In this document: piece after piece, positions 9,667 to 19,537 of the stretch | Numbering within the stretch: position 1 is the first letter of the stretch | Layout of the letters: every line of letters begins with the position of its first letter | Assembly: GCA_001557505.1 (NCBI GenBank) | Contig: LSAX01000004.1 | Span: 2,480,001 to 2,544,000 of the forward strand | Reading direction: 5' to 3' | Length of the DNA: 64,000 nucleotides | DNA from: Reticulascus tulasneorum | Lineage: Eukaryota; Ascomycota; Sordariomycetes; Glomerellales; Reticulascaceae | Notes under the pieces: generated by a model | What the model was told of the DNA's origin: nothing | Databases searched by the model: none | The model's input: only the letters and a program-made list of their open reading frames with translations | Program-made: the position numbers and the translations under genes

Positions 9667-11784
9667 CTACTTCCTCTTCGTCGCCTTCCCAGTATCTGCT
9701 CCAGTAGCCTTTGCTACTGCGGCGCCCACCTTTTCTGCAGTCTTGTCGGTTTCCAGCAGCTTCTTGGCCTGGGCCTTGTCGTCCACAACCTCATCGTCGT
9801 CACCACCCTGGCCAAACTCGTTGACACGCGTGAAGTCGACTGTGTATGCCCATCTTTGGTAGATGTATACGAAAAAAATGACGTCGTCACGTAGGGTTGC
9901 CATGCGGTGGAGGAACGGCATCTTGATCGTGAACGCAAACAAGTCGTCAATGAAGGTGTTGAGGAACTTGTACATCATGGCCTTGGCCGGCATGTGTGCG
10001 ACGCTCTTCAGTCTGTAGTTGATGTACAGCGAAGGAATCATCATGAGGAAGCCGTAGGCATAGACGGAACCCACGAGCGTCGTGATGATGAACGAGTACC
10101 ATGACTTGTGGGTGTCGTAGATCAGCGAGTAGATGGCGTATGCAATGAGCAGCGGAACACTTCCAATGTACATGTACTTGAAGGCAATCTCGTCGTACTC
10201 CTTCGTCTTCTCCTCCGTATCGCTGAGCTTGTGCTTGTCGTCAAAGGCGATGGCATACGGCAGCCATGACCCGGGCGGTGCTGGCTTGATTTTGACATCC
10301 ACCACCGTCGTCACCTTCCACAGCTCGATGAATATACCTACAGCCTGAGAACCGAGAATCATCCAACTGGTGTGCTGAGAGTTGTCGATCAGGTAGAGCA
10401 AGATGACTGTTTGCATAAAGACATTGGCAAGGATAGACCGAACTGAGATACCGACGTTATCCTTCTTCTTGCGATAATGAGCAATGTCCGATCCGAAGGC
10501 CAGTGTTTCGAGAATGATATGCAGAATACTGACGACGACAGTAATGCCGAGCAGGATGGGGTTAGAATCTAGGAGAATCTCCTTGACCATTTCGATCTCA
10601 CTCCCATCGCCGCCTCCAGGTACAGAGTTGCCAAAAGCTGCCTGACGAGCGCTTTCCTTAGAGCTGAAATCAACTGTGGCCAGAGTCCTGAATTTCCAGC
10701 CTGAAAGGTTACCCAGATCGATGTGTAGCGGCAGGGTCTTCACAGTCTCATTGAGCACTGTCATGTGAGTCTTTAATTGCCAGAAGGTGTTGACGAAAAG
10801 GATGGGATCTACAACAGAGGTTAGTAAAGGAGGCGACGCAAGCGTGGTGACTAAACCTACAATACCAAGTGTGCTTGCCAGTACCATCTCTAGCACCAGT
10901 TGCCTCGAGGTGCAAAAAGTTGCGAATGGGAGCAGTCTGCTGAGTGAAATCCATAACTCCCGTATCGGGGATGATGGAGAGGCTTGCATTCGGATGGTAA
11001 TAGCTTGCAATGATAGGCCCTGTAGACTTGTCTTCTGCCTCTTCTTCAAGTCCATCCTCGGCCTTTGCATCTAGTAGGTTCCTGGTCTTCGCAACCTTTT
11101 TCATGGGAATGTACTGCGTCAGAGGGTGGGCAAAATAATAAGCAGAAGCCGTATCGAAGCTGGCTTCCTGAGGATCCAGCTGGTTGCCAGATAGGGCGAG
11201 GTAAAAGTGACCCCAGAGAGTCCCGTTGTTTTGGACAGCAGTGGGCACCTGGAAAGTGGTATCGATGGAGCGTTTATCGCTGTAGTTGCCAATCTTGAAC
11301 CTCTCCTCCTTGAGCACCACCATCTCCTCCGGGGTCTTGGCGATGGGAATTGGCACAAAGCTGTCGGACAGAGTAATCACAATATCGATGTAGCTGTCCA
11401 TTGGCCAAATGGGTGCAATGTTGCGGGGGATCTGGCTGTACTTGGCTCCCTCGTCCAGCTGTTTGGGGCGGATGAGATATGGCGGAATGTCCTCGGTATT
11501 CGCAGGGACGGTGACGAATTTGCCTTGGGCATCCATGACATCTGTGCCACTCTGCTTCTTCTGGAACACCCTGTTCATGGTATAGTTCAACAGTATATAT
11601 ACGATGGCTCCGAGCATGACCTTAACCGTGGTGCTCATCTGCAAAACGGGATCCTTGTTAGCATGGCAACTCCGTTGCGAGGCGGTTGATTCGGGATACT
11701 TACACCTTGCTCCTCCTCTGGCTCACCGGCGGGCCGAGCGCGAGGAGGCGGCGCCACCGATACTGGCGCGTTGGATGGAGGCAT
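9667..11784 (-). CDS. CLPTM1-family multispanning membrane protein
   Basis: Three exons (11784-11704, 11638-10861, 10808-9667) give 666 residues. Exon 1 is a Pro-rich leader (MPPSNAPVSV). Exon 2 adds a first membrane helix (VMLGAIVYILLNYTMNRVF) and the large lumenal domain. The second junction gives TWYYPILFVNTFWQL, the conserved CLPTM1 core, across a 52-nt intron with GTAGGT donor and TACTAAC branch point. At least four more membrane helices follow (for example ILLGITVVVSILHIILETL, LLIAYAIYSLIY and SVYAYGFLMMIPSLY), then a charged Lys/Asp-rich tail. Family members reside in the ER and Golgi; human CLPTM1L is reported to scramble glucosaminyl-phosphatidylinositol. Whether this fungal protein does so is inference. 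Confidence 0.9.
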
Positions 11785-13212
11785 TGTGATGGTAACGTAG
11801 CCGATGGCTTTGGGGATGGTCTGGGACGGGTGTCTCTCTCAATCGCGGAGGCGCTGCGCAAGTTTGCGCCAGCAACCTTTTAACGGAGAGCTGACGTTTC
11901 TGGTAATGTCGCGTGGCAGCGACTGAATCGAGGTCGGTAGCTCCTGGTTCAAGAGCAGACGAAGCAAATCCTCGATATCCTGGCTGGGGGAGTTGATGGA
12001 AGACGTGAAGTTTGGCCGCGACTCCGAGGTTGTGGATACCAAGGGTCCAATGTATCTGTCCTGCGTGATAAAGCACTACGTAAATTATTCTGTTCACTCC
12101 CACCGTTCCCACCTTCCCACCTGAGCAGCCGCTAAACATTTGGGCGAATCAGCCACCGGAGGAACCCCACGACCCGGTGGAGTGGCAAGTGGATAACTCG
12201 AATAATACAGGCGACTTAGGTACTGTATACTGCATCGAAGGTACCGTACCTAACCACTAAGGTTAATTACTGCCTTTCCTACCTAAGGTAGGTACTACTA
12301 AGAGAGGTTACCTTAGTTACCTACCTAACTACTTAATCAGAGAGCCTACCTTACCTTAGGTACGTAACCTTGAGGCCTGCCTGGACACTTTGTTTGGATT
12401 GCAGCCGAACCACCGAATTGCAGAACCAGCAAGTTTGGTTCGACGAGGCTTGCATTGGTGGTTCCTCGCTTACGCTTATGATCCTATATCCCATATTTTA
12501 CTTCTTCTATTTGGTCGGCCTTCTCCTTGCCCTGTAATTAGTAGTATAGCAAAACAAGAGAGTCCATCTTCCCCGAGCGACGGTTGCATCCAGATCCCGT
12601 GCGTGTATCTGGAACCTTAGTAGAACCGGGCTTGCCAAGCGAACCCTCCAACTTTTGACATCATACATCCTCAGGGCGTCCAGTCATAGCTGTTGGACCA
12701 CCGCATCGAGCTAAACTTGGGCCGGCCGCTTCCGAGTCACAAGACAGAGTCCCGGCCACTCGTAGCTATTGTAGAGGCGCGGTGCAGGTACAGCATGGAG
12801 ATGACTCTGAATCCAATTGCGAAGTCTCGGGCCGCTGCTATGCTATGCCATGCGCCGGCAACTAACATCCATTGTCTCAATCGGAGCAAGCACCGGGGCG
12901 AACAATACGTAGCATCTCGTCTCATATATAGCTTCACCGCCATCTCTAGTTGTTCGTTCCTTCTCTTAGATCTCTCTTACTTTTCTGTTGTTTTTAACTC
13001 GAGTTCTACACCAGCTTCTTACCGCTTCCAAGCTTACGTTTCGCCATTCTCCACAACCCAAACCCTAAGCACTGACTTTAGCACGTCGTCGTTGCTCTCT
13101 CTCCCCTTGCTCACTCCATCGCTCCAAGACGGTTTAGAGTCTCAATTGTTGGAAGGGAGTTTTAGTACCATTCGTCTCGCTCAAAGCCCCTACAACTGCT
13201 CCATTGCCCAAT
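11785..13212. promoter_or_regulatory. divergent promoter region CLPTM1-like / LOG gene
   Basis: These 1.43 kb separate two divergent genes. About 12210-12370 is a second dense cluster of TACCTAAGGTA, GGTACC and TTACCT words. From about 12950 to 13200 the plus strand is C/T-rich, consistent with the 5' leader of the LOG gene. A 204-codon open frame at 12693-13307 overlaps that leader and the true start, so it is not accepted as a gene. Confidence 0.5.
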
Positions 13213-14048
13213 ATGCAGTCCGGGGGTCCTACGCCCCTTCCGTCTTTCCCGACATCTCGGGCGGAAACTCCCTCTTCACCCTTGAACCCCAACTCCACCG
13301 CCGGTGAATCACAAAGGACAAAGATCTGTGTTTACTGCGGTGCTGCGCCGGGAAACAGCCCGGTCCACATCGAGGCAGCGCGTGCGTTGGCCAAGGCCAT
13401 GGCAGCAAACAATATTGACCTGGGTGAGTCACTCTGAAAATATGAGAGATTCCGCAAAATGCCTTAAGTACCCGGAGTACAGGGGTAACTGACTCACCAA
13501 ATCTAGTGTATGGCGGTGGCACTGTTGGTCTCATGGGCGAGGTTGCCAAGACACTATGCTCCATCTCTGGCCCTGATTCCGTTCACGGCATCATCCCGGA
13601 GGCGCTGGTCAAGTATGAGCGAGACGCAACTTACCAATCCGTCTCGGCCGACAACATGCAAGTCCCGGAGGAAGCCGTATATGGTCGAACCACAGTCGTC
13701 AAGGACATGCACACGCGCAAGCACTTGATGGCGCAAGAGGTCTTCGCCGGCGGGCCGGGCAGCGGCTTCATTGCCCTGAGTGGCGGGTACGGCACCATCG
13801 AGGAAGTCCTCGAGACTGCCACGTGGAATCAGCTCGGCATCCACAACAAGGGAATCTGCCTGCTTAACATTGACGGGTTCTACGACGGCATCTTGCAGTG
13901 GATCAAGAAAAGCGCGGACGAGGGCTTCATCAGAGGAGAGAACGCGGGCATCATCGCCACTGCCACAACTGCCGACGACGCCATCAAGGCCTTGCGGGAG
14001 TACAAGGTCTCAAAGGCCACCTATAAGCTTGAATGGAGCAAGGCGTAA
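13213..14048 (+). CDS. LOG-family cytokinin riboside phosphate phosphoribohydrolase-like protein
   Basis: Two exons (13213-13423, 13507-14048) give 250 residues. After a Ser/Pro/Thr-rich leader of about 35 residues comes the Rossmann-type start KICVYCGAAPG. The junction then restores LVYGGGTVGLMGEVAKT. The signature region is GSGFIALSGGYGTIEEVLET, in the position of the family motif PGGxGTxxE, with Ser in place of the first Pro. It ends with ICLLNIDGFYDGILQWI. LOG proteins release the free base from nucleoside 5'-monophosphates, including cytokinin precursors; many are annotated as lysine decarboxylases, which is misleading. No neighbouring isopentenyltransferase or P450 is present, so nucleotide salvage is as likely as cytokinin production. 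Confidence 0.88.
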
Positions 14049-14376
14049 CCAGATCTGGGCATGTCGAAAGGGATGTGTAACAGGGTTTTGGCGCTCGTGT
14101 TTCCTTCCGTCTGCACCACCTTGGCTGCGTGGCAGACTGTGACGGGCGAGTCTCTCGAATCTAAGCTGGCGACCTCAGGGATGGTTGATGCTACTTTATC
14201 AGTAGCTCCATATACAGATAGCGTTTCCATAAAAGAATAAAACGTAACAAAGTCACCATCATACGTAGACATCGGCTTGGGGTGAAAGCAGCTCGTTAGG
14301 GGGCTGTCTAATTCGTGTAATAGTACAAGTCTACCATACCACCAAGGCGGCTTCAGCGGCCACTCAATGTAGCTCC
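14049..14376. other. convergent 3' intergenic region
   Basis: The 3' ends of the LOG and PRE5 genes face each other over 328 bp. Nothing further was recognised. Confidence 0.6.
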
Positions 14377-15288
14377 TTATTCGTCAACCTCCATAGTCTC
14401 AGCACCAGCCTCATCATCTCCGCCGCCTTCAGCCTCATTCGACACACTGTCAATCCACACCTTCACATCCTGCCCGTCAAACATCTTGAAGGGTTCGAGT
14501 ACTTTCTTGTCCCCGTCCTTGAACCCCACCACGCCGACACTCGTGTTCTCCACCGTCAGCTCTCGGTCCTGTACCAAGCTCTCCTTCAGCGCCTTGAGGC
14601 CGTGGCTGACCAGCTCCTCCTTCGTGCAGTCGGCAAAGCTGTCAATGTTCCGTTCTAGGTATGTGCGTGCCATCTGGGAGCGCGCGCCTATGGCAAACGC
14701 CACCATTTCCTCCGTCATGCCGCTGGGTTGGAACTCGAACAGGTGCGGGCCGCGCTCATCGACGCCAGCAACTAGCAATCCCACGCCGTAAGGCCGCTTG
14801 CCGTAGACTTGCGTGTTGATCTGGGCTTTCTCGCCGATCATGTCGACCAGGCTGCGGAGGGGCATCGAACGGCCATACGTCAGACGGTGGCCGAGACTTT
14901 GTTGCTTCATGAAGTTGGAAAGAACCCGAGCGTCGGAGGTCAGGCCTGCAATGGCGATGCCGGCATGCTCATCGATGAGGAAGAGCTTCTTTTGGTAGGA
15001 TGATAGCTCTTCGGCGTTTCTCTGTTCATAGGTAGTCAGCGGGATGACAATCAGTATTGAAGCCGGCGAGGGGTATTACCTTGATTGCTACTAGCACAGC
15101 ATGTGTTTTGCTGGCAATTCCCACCACCACCGATCCTTGCTTTACCGCCTCTGCTGCATATTCAATCTGGAATATTCGGCCTTGCGGCGAACTGGAATCC
15201 GCTGTCAGTACGGTAAACACTAAAGAAAAGCGTGGACGAGTGCAGCATACAATGTGACAGAATCGTTGTCGTAGTTATTTCTGAACAT
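14377..15288 (-). CDS. PRE5: 20S proteasome alpha subunit (yeast Pre5, human PSMA1 type)
   Basis: Three exons (15288-15251, 15191-15080, 15021-14377) give 264 residues. Exon 1 is the short [12 protein letters not shown] start. Exon 2 has the alpha-type signature [19 protein letters not shown], and exon 3 continues with [16 protein letters not shown], then [15 protein letters not shown] and [14 protein letters not shown]. All match the alpha-6 subunit. The C-terminus is acidic (ETMEVDE). The subunit forms part of the outer ring of the 20S core and is not proteolytic. The intron phases (2 and 0) preserve the conserved sequence, so the model is firm. It is divergent from VPS55. Confidence 0.95.
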
Positions 15289-15783
15289 CTTGAACTCGAT
15301 ATTGTTTCACTAGGAGGAGGTAATTGGCTGTTTTCCCGCGAATGTGTCGTGAATGTGGTGGTCGAAGATAGAATGCGATGATTTGGAGCTGCTTTGAAAG
15401 TTAGGGACGACCAGGCAGCTCGAGCTTCGTTGCTCTCTCTCAGCCTGGCGCAAGGGTAATCACCCGAGGAATTCCCGACCAGCGTCGGACCTGTAGCTAA
15501 GTTTATGGGTCAACTAGAAGCCCCATCGGACCTTCCGGAATAACCTATTGCCGGCGCTGACGACTCAACCTACGCATCGCAGCTCTCCAAGGCAACCTCA
15601 AGAGCTCCAAGATCTTGTACCCCAACTCCCCATAAACCACCTCCAGAACTCCGACAGCTCCGACAGTATCTTCCTAGCTCCCTCGAAGGGCAGCACTGAT
15701 CGCATCTGGAATTGCAATCATAAAATCAAAACCCCGGTGGGGTCGTTCCGCAGAGCCTCGAACACGCGACACCAACCGCCAAG
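15289..15783. promoter_or_regulatory. divergent promoter region PRE5 / VPS55
   Basis: These 495 bp separate two divergent starts. The side next to VPS55 is C/A-rich like a transcribed leader. I found no Rpn4-type GGTGGCAAA element by eye. Confidence 0.45.
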
Positions 15784-16236
15784 ATGCCGACCGCCGGGCT
15801 GAAAACCATCATCGCCCTCTCCTTCGTCCTCGCCGTCGGCTTTCTCCTCGTCATCCTCTCTTGCGCATTATTCAAGGTTTACTACCCGCTGCTGGTCGTC
15901 GCCACCTACGTGCTGGCGCCGGTGCCGAACTGGGTATGTGGACGAATGGCCAACCCCGATGACTTCGTCGAAGGCTCTGGATCCGCAGCCTTGGACTTGG
16001 GTCGCTTCTGCACTGGGTTTATGGTTGTTATGGGAATTGGTATGTTGAAACCCAGGACTGTCGACGTTCTGTGAGGTTATTTGCTAATTTACTTATGTAC
16101 AGCCTTGCCGATCGTCCTTGCGCATTCCGATCTCATCCAGGTTGAGGCTATGGTCATGTCTATTGTGGGAGGCCTGTTGATCTACGGGACTATTATCAGC
16201 TTCGGCATGTTCTTCCAAGAAGAGCAAGAATTTTAG
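15784..16236 (+). CDS. VPS55: Vps55-family endosomal membrane protein
   Basis: Two exons (15784-16039, 16103-16236) give 129 residues, close to the normal size of Vps55 and its human relatives LEPROT and LEPROTL1. Four hydrophobic helices are visible: ALSFVLAVGFLLVILSCAL, YYPLLVVATYVLAPVPNWV, a helix spliced across FMVVMGIALPIVLAHSDLI, and AMVMSIVGGLLIYGTIISF. The family works with Vps68 in traffic from late endosome to vacuole. The intron has a GTATGT donor and a TACAG acceptor in phase 1. A small gene such as this is easily missed because no exon exceeds 90 codons. Confidence 0.92.
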
Positions 16237-16523
16237 GCCCAGTGAGCTCGTGAATTTTGGCGATGGTAGGCAAGAGGCTCGGTCGGTGATGGGCTTGTTC
16301 TGTACACTACGACACTTCATAACACAAGTGGGGGAGCATATCCGCCTTGGTTGGATCATGGCACTTACTGTCGGTTTGTTACTTATATCAAGAATTATCT
16401 CTATTTGCTGATTTCTGCGACCGGTCTAAGTTGAGTCGAGTTTTCTGAAGTTCCACTTCAGCCCAGATATGTTGAGTATCTATCCATCCATCGCCGATTT
16501 ATGCCCAGAGTGTGTATTTAGGC

Positions 16524-19121
16524 TCATCGCCCGTCTGCGAAAACCCCCAACGGCCCAGCCAGTTTGGTGAACATCTCTTCTCTCTCCCCATCGGGAGTAC
16601 TGAGGATCGTGACGGCTCCGCCAGCACCGATATGCCAAACGTCCTTCAGCTCTGTCTCGCCTCTTTGAGGTGGTGCGACCTCATCGTCCCACCGAAACAT
16701 GCTTCTGATTGTCACACTCCAGTCTCCCCTGCCAGTGACATCCATGTACCCCACCACACCAGAGTACAGACTTCGTTCCTTATGCTGTTCTACCTCTTGA
16801 AGAATCTCGCAGCTTCTCTTCTTAGGTGCTCCGGTCATGCTTCCTGGTGGTAGGCTAGCTGCTAATACGTCAAGCCCCGTGTATCTTCCACACCCATTAT
16901 CCATCTTCCCATTCGGCAACTGGCCATTAACAACAGTAATCATCTGGAAGACGCTAGCGTATTCCTCCACTTTCATGAGATGTGGTACAGTCACGTTCCC
17001 TGAACCACAAACTCCATGCAAGTCATGCCGGACCAAGTCCACAATCATCAGATTCTCGGCTTCTTCTTTCGGTACATGAAGGATTTCTTCCGCCTGAGCA
17101 AGGGTTGCAACTGAATCTGACTTGCGGACCGTACCTTTCATAGGTCTCATGGAGCAGAGCCCATCAGGGTTGTACTCCAAAAACCGTTCGGGTGAACTGC
17201 TGATGAGGGTTGCTCCTCCGAGACGGATAAAAGAACCAAATGGCGCAGGTTGGCGTGAACGAAGTGTTTTGTAAAGCTGCCAAGGTGCTGCCTGTCTGCC
17301 CGATTGTTGTTGCTGAAAATGTCCGTTCCCATTCATTCTTTTGGTTGATGCCTGCAAAGGTACTTGCTGTGGCAAATGGATCACAGTCTGGTCAGTTAAA
17401 CAGAGCTCATATGACTCCCCGGCCGCAATGTATTCTTGGCAATTCACAACCTTTGCTTCGTATTCATCCGCATCGGGGACCATGATATCAGCGCGTATTG
17501 GTGTTGCGCCGTTTAGCTTCGAGGATGGTAAAGACGGATCGAGAGGTTGGACTGCATAGTGTTTGAAACCCGACTTCGCTTCAGAAGGACAGTCATGTTG
17601 CCAGACATGAGATGTTTGCAGCTTAACCACCGTTTCATTAATCCATATGTCCGCCTCCAACTTGGCACTCCGAAGGTGTTGCACATGCAAGAGACCATTG
17701 ACATGGTCTATTACGATACTCTTGGTGATCCAAGCAAAGCAGATGTCTGGTCGGCAATGGCCTCTATTTTCCGCAAAGTTGACGCTTATTCCCTCTAACC
17801 CCATTTCGTATGTGACGAAACCCATAAAACCACCTTTGAATGGCGTGTCGGGGCGGTCTAGGCCTGCAATTCGTCTCTTCTCGAGAAAGTCGGAAAGTAC
17901 ATGCCAAATGCCTGTACTTTGCCCGAATTGAATAGTTTCAGTGCGTTCAACGGGTAGGTCTTGAGTAGAAGGCAGTCGAGCACTCGCAAAGCTGTCCCCA
18001 ACGTGGTATTCTAAGCGTGGAGCTTCTTTGACGGCTAGTGCAATGATGCTATGTTGGCCGCGAACGTCTGCAGCACCCTTTGCGAGACTGCTCGAATTCG
18101 ACGAATCCAATATGATCTGTTCTCCCTCGACTTCATTGATAGCCTCCAAAATGTCCGGAACCTTGACGTTCGGTGGCAAGGGAATTGTCTTGAAAAACAG
18201 ATCAGATTCAAGTCCAATGCTCGCAATGGATTCTCTGAAGTCTGTCAATGACGCTTCAGCTTCGGAGGCGAGGTCATGAGGGAAATGCTTTTGAAGCAAC
18301 CTGGTTTCAGAGAGAAGGCTTGGCTTGGTCGCGTTTCTGGCCAGGAAAGGTTGTCCCGCAGATACAACTCTGCTCATGCTCAGATTCCAGGCCATTGCTT
18401 CCCGAAACCAGTTTTGGATGACTGCATGTCCTTCGGAATGAGTGCAAACGGATTCAGGGTGGTATTGAAGACCCCAAAACGGCTTCGTCCGGTGCTTCAT
18501 TGCCATCAATATTCGCTCATGATCACCATTGCGACTCTCGTCCACCCAAGCCAACGGGACAATATCCGGGGTTTCCGCTCTTTTGCTCCACTTCCTGATC
18601 CGCCAGTCCTGCTCAGAGAGTGAGTCTTGGCCAATATCTGCACACAGACTGTGATAGAGTGTAGCTTTGAAGGGTAGCACTCCTGTGAAAATGTCTTGGT
18701 CCCAGAATGGTTGTGACTTTTGATGGTCAATGTTCCTAACCATTCCATGCAAGCCCCTTCTCAACCTTCTGATCTTTCCACCAGAGCCAAGAACAAGGCT
18801 CTGAAATCCCAGACAGATTCCCAAGACCGGGAGGAGATTTGCATCTTGGAGATCCCAGATATATCTCATGAGTCCCACATCCTTCTCAACCTCAGGTGAG
18901 CCCGGCCCAGGTCCGCATACCACGGCATGATACCTGGAAAGTTCTCGAAATAGGTCATCCTGGAAAGAAGGGACACCTTGGCTCAGAAGTGGTGTATCGA
19001 TAGGCAAAACATGAACATCCGCATCAAGCAGAGTCGTAAGGAGCGAGACGATGTTGTTGGTAAAGGAGTCATAGGCGTCAAGAAAGAGAATTTGAGGCTT
19101 TGGCATGTTGGTTACCGCCAT
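16524..19121 (-). CDS. ABZ1: bifunctional para-aminobenzoate (ADC) synthase
   Basis: A single exon encodes 865 residues with ATG at 19121. The N-terminal 250 residues are a class I glutamine amidotransferase: ILFLDAYDSFTNNI, nucleophile Cys in LGICLGFQSLVLG, and a catalytic His in YHPESVCTHSEGH. The C-terminal part, from about residue 420, is the chorismate-binding domain, with LISSSPERFLEYNPDG, MRPMKGTVRKS, IVDLVRHDLHGVCG and PGSMTGAPKKRSCEIL. The fused enzyme makes 4-amino-4-deoxychorismate from chorismate and glutamine, feeding folate synthesis. The fused order (amidotransferase then synthase) is the usual fungal arrangement, as in Aspergillus pabaA. No anthranilate-synthase-specific feature was noticed. 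An upstream MAVTNM start is favoured because it precedes the first strand closely. Confidence 0.95.
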   Translation of the reverse strand: MAVTNMPKPQILFLDAYDSFTNNIVSLLTTLLDADVHVLPIDTPLLSQGVPSFQDDLFRELSRYHAVVCGPGPGSPEVEKDVGLMRYIWDLQDANLLPVLGICLGFQSLVLGSGGKIRRLRRGLHGMVRNIDHQKSQPFWDQDIFTGVLPFKATLYHSLCADIGQDSLSEQDWRIRKWSKRAETPDIVPLAWVDESRNGDHERILMAMKHRTKPFWGLQYHPESVCTHSEGHAVIQNWFREAMAWNLSMSRVVSAGQPFLARNATKPSLLSETRLLQKHFPHDLASEAEASLTDFRESIASIGLESDLFFKTIPLPPNVKVPDILEAINEVEGEQIILDSSNSSSLAKGAADVRGQHSIIALAVKEAPRLEYHVGDSFASARLPSTQDLPVERTETIQFGQSTGIWHVLSDFLEKRRIAGLDRPDTPFKGGFMGFVTYEMGLEGISVNFAENRGHCRPDICFAWITKSIVIDHVNGLLHVQHLRSAKLEADIWINETVVKLQTSHVWQHDCPSEAKSGFKHYAVQPLDPSLPSSKLNGATPIRADIMVPDADEYEAKVVNCQEYIAAGESYELCLTDQTVIHLPQQVPLQASTKRMNGNGHFQQQQSGRQAAPWQLYKTLRSRQPAPFGSFIRLGGATLISSSPERFLEYNPDGLCSMRPMKGTVRKSDSVATLAQAEEILHVPKEEAENLMIVDLVRHDLHGVCGSGNVTVPHLMKVEEYASVFQMITVVNGQLPNGKMDNGCGRYTGLDVLAASLPPGSMTGAPKKRSCEILQEVEQHKERSLYSGVVGYMDVTGRGDWSVTIRSMFRWDDEVAPPQRGETELKDVWHIGAGGAVTILSTPDGEREEMFTKLAGPLGVFADGR

Positions 19122-19537
19122 CCTTTATGGAGCATCTGCAAACGCCCTTCAAAATATCCATCGATTTCCCCCAGCTGCTGAACAGAGGAATTTCTCGACT
19201 CAAGGGCATGTGCCTCCGGCTAGCACCGGAATGGAAGGAAGGACGAAAATTTTGGCGGTGAGGTCGAGGCTTGACTAGTGCATGGGCAATAAAAAAGTGG
19301 CTCACCGAATTTAAGCTTAAATAGACGTGGCGCCGATCAGGAACCAGGACAGGTGCAAGGGTATCTACTTAGTTAGGAGAGGACCTAGCTTGGTTGCTTG
19401 GCTGCTATCACATTGAAGATATTATTGTGGAGGGTTCTATGCATTATAGTACTGAATCATGTGAGATATGTTCGCAGATGGCTCAATTATCGTGCATCCA
19501 TCTTTAAGGACCCTTCTAATACAAGGTAGCCATGAAT
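19122..19537. promoter_or_regulatory. intergenic between ADC synthase promoter and TRS120 3' end
   Basis: Both neighbours are on the minus strand, so this 416-bp stretch holds the ADC synthase promoter and the TRS120 3' UTR. No repeat or RNA gene was recognised. Confidence 0.5.

Noticed and set aside
12693..13307. 204-codon plus-strand frame
   Set aside because: It overlaps the leader and the first exon of the LOG gene in another frame; its Ser/Leu/Phe-rich content follows from the C/T-rich leader.
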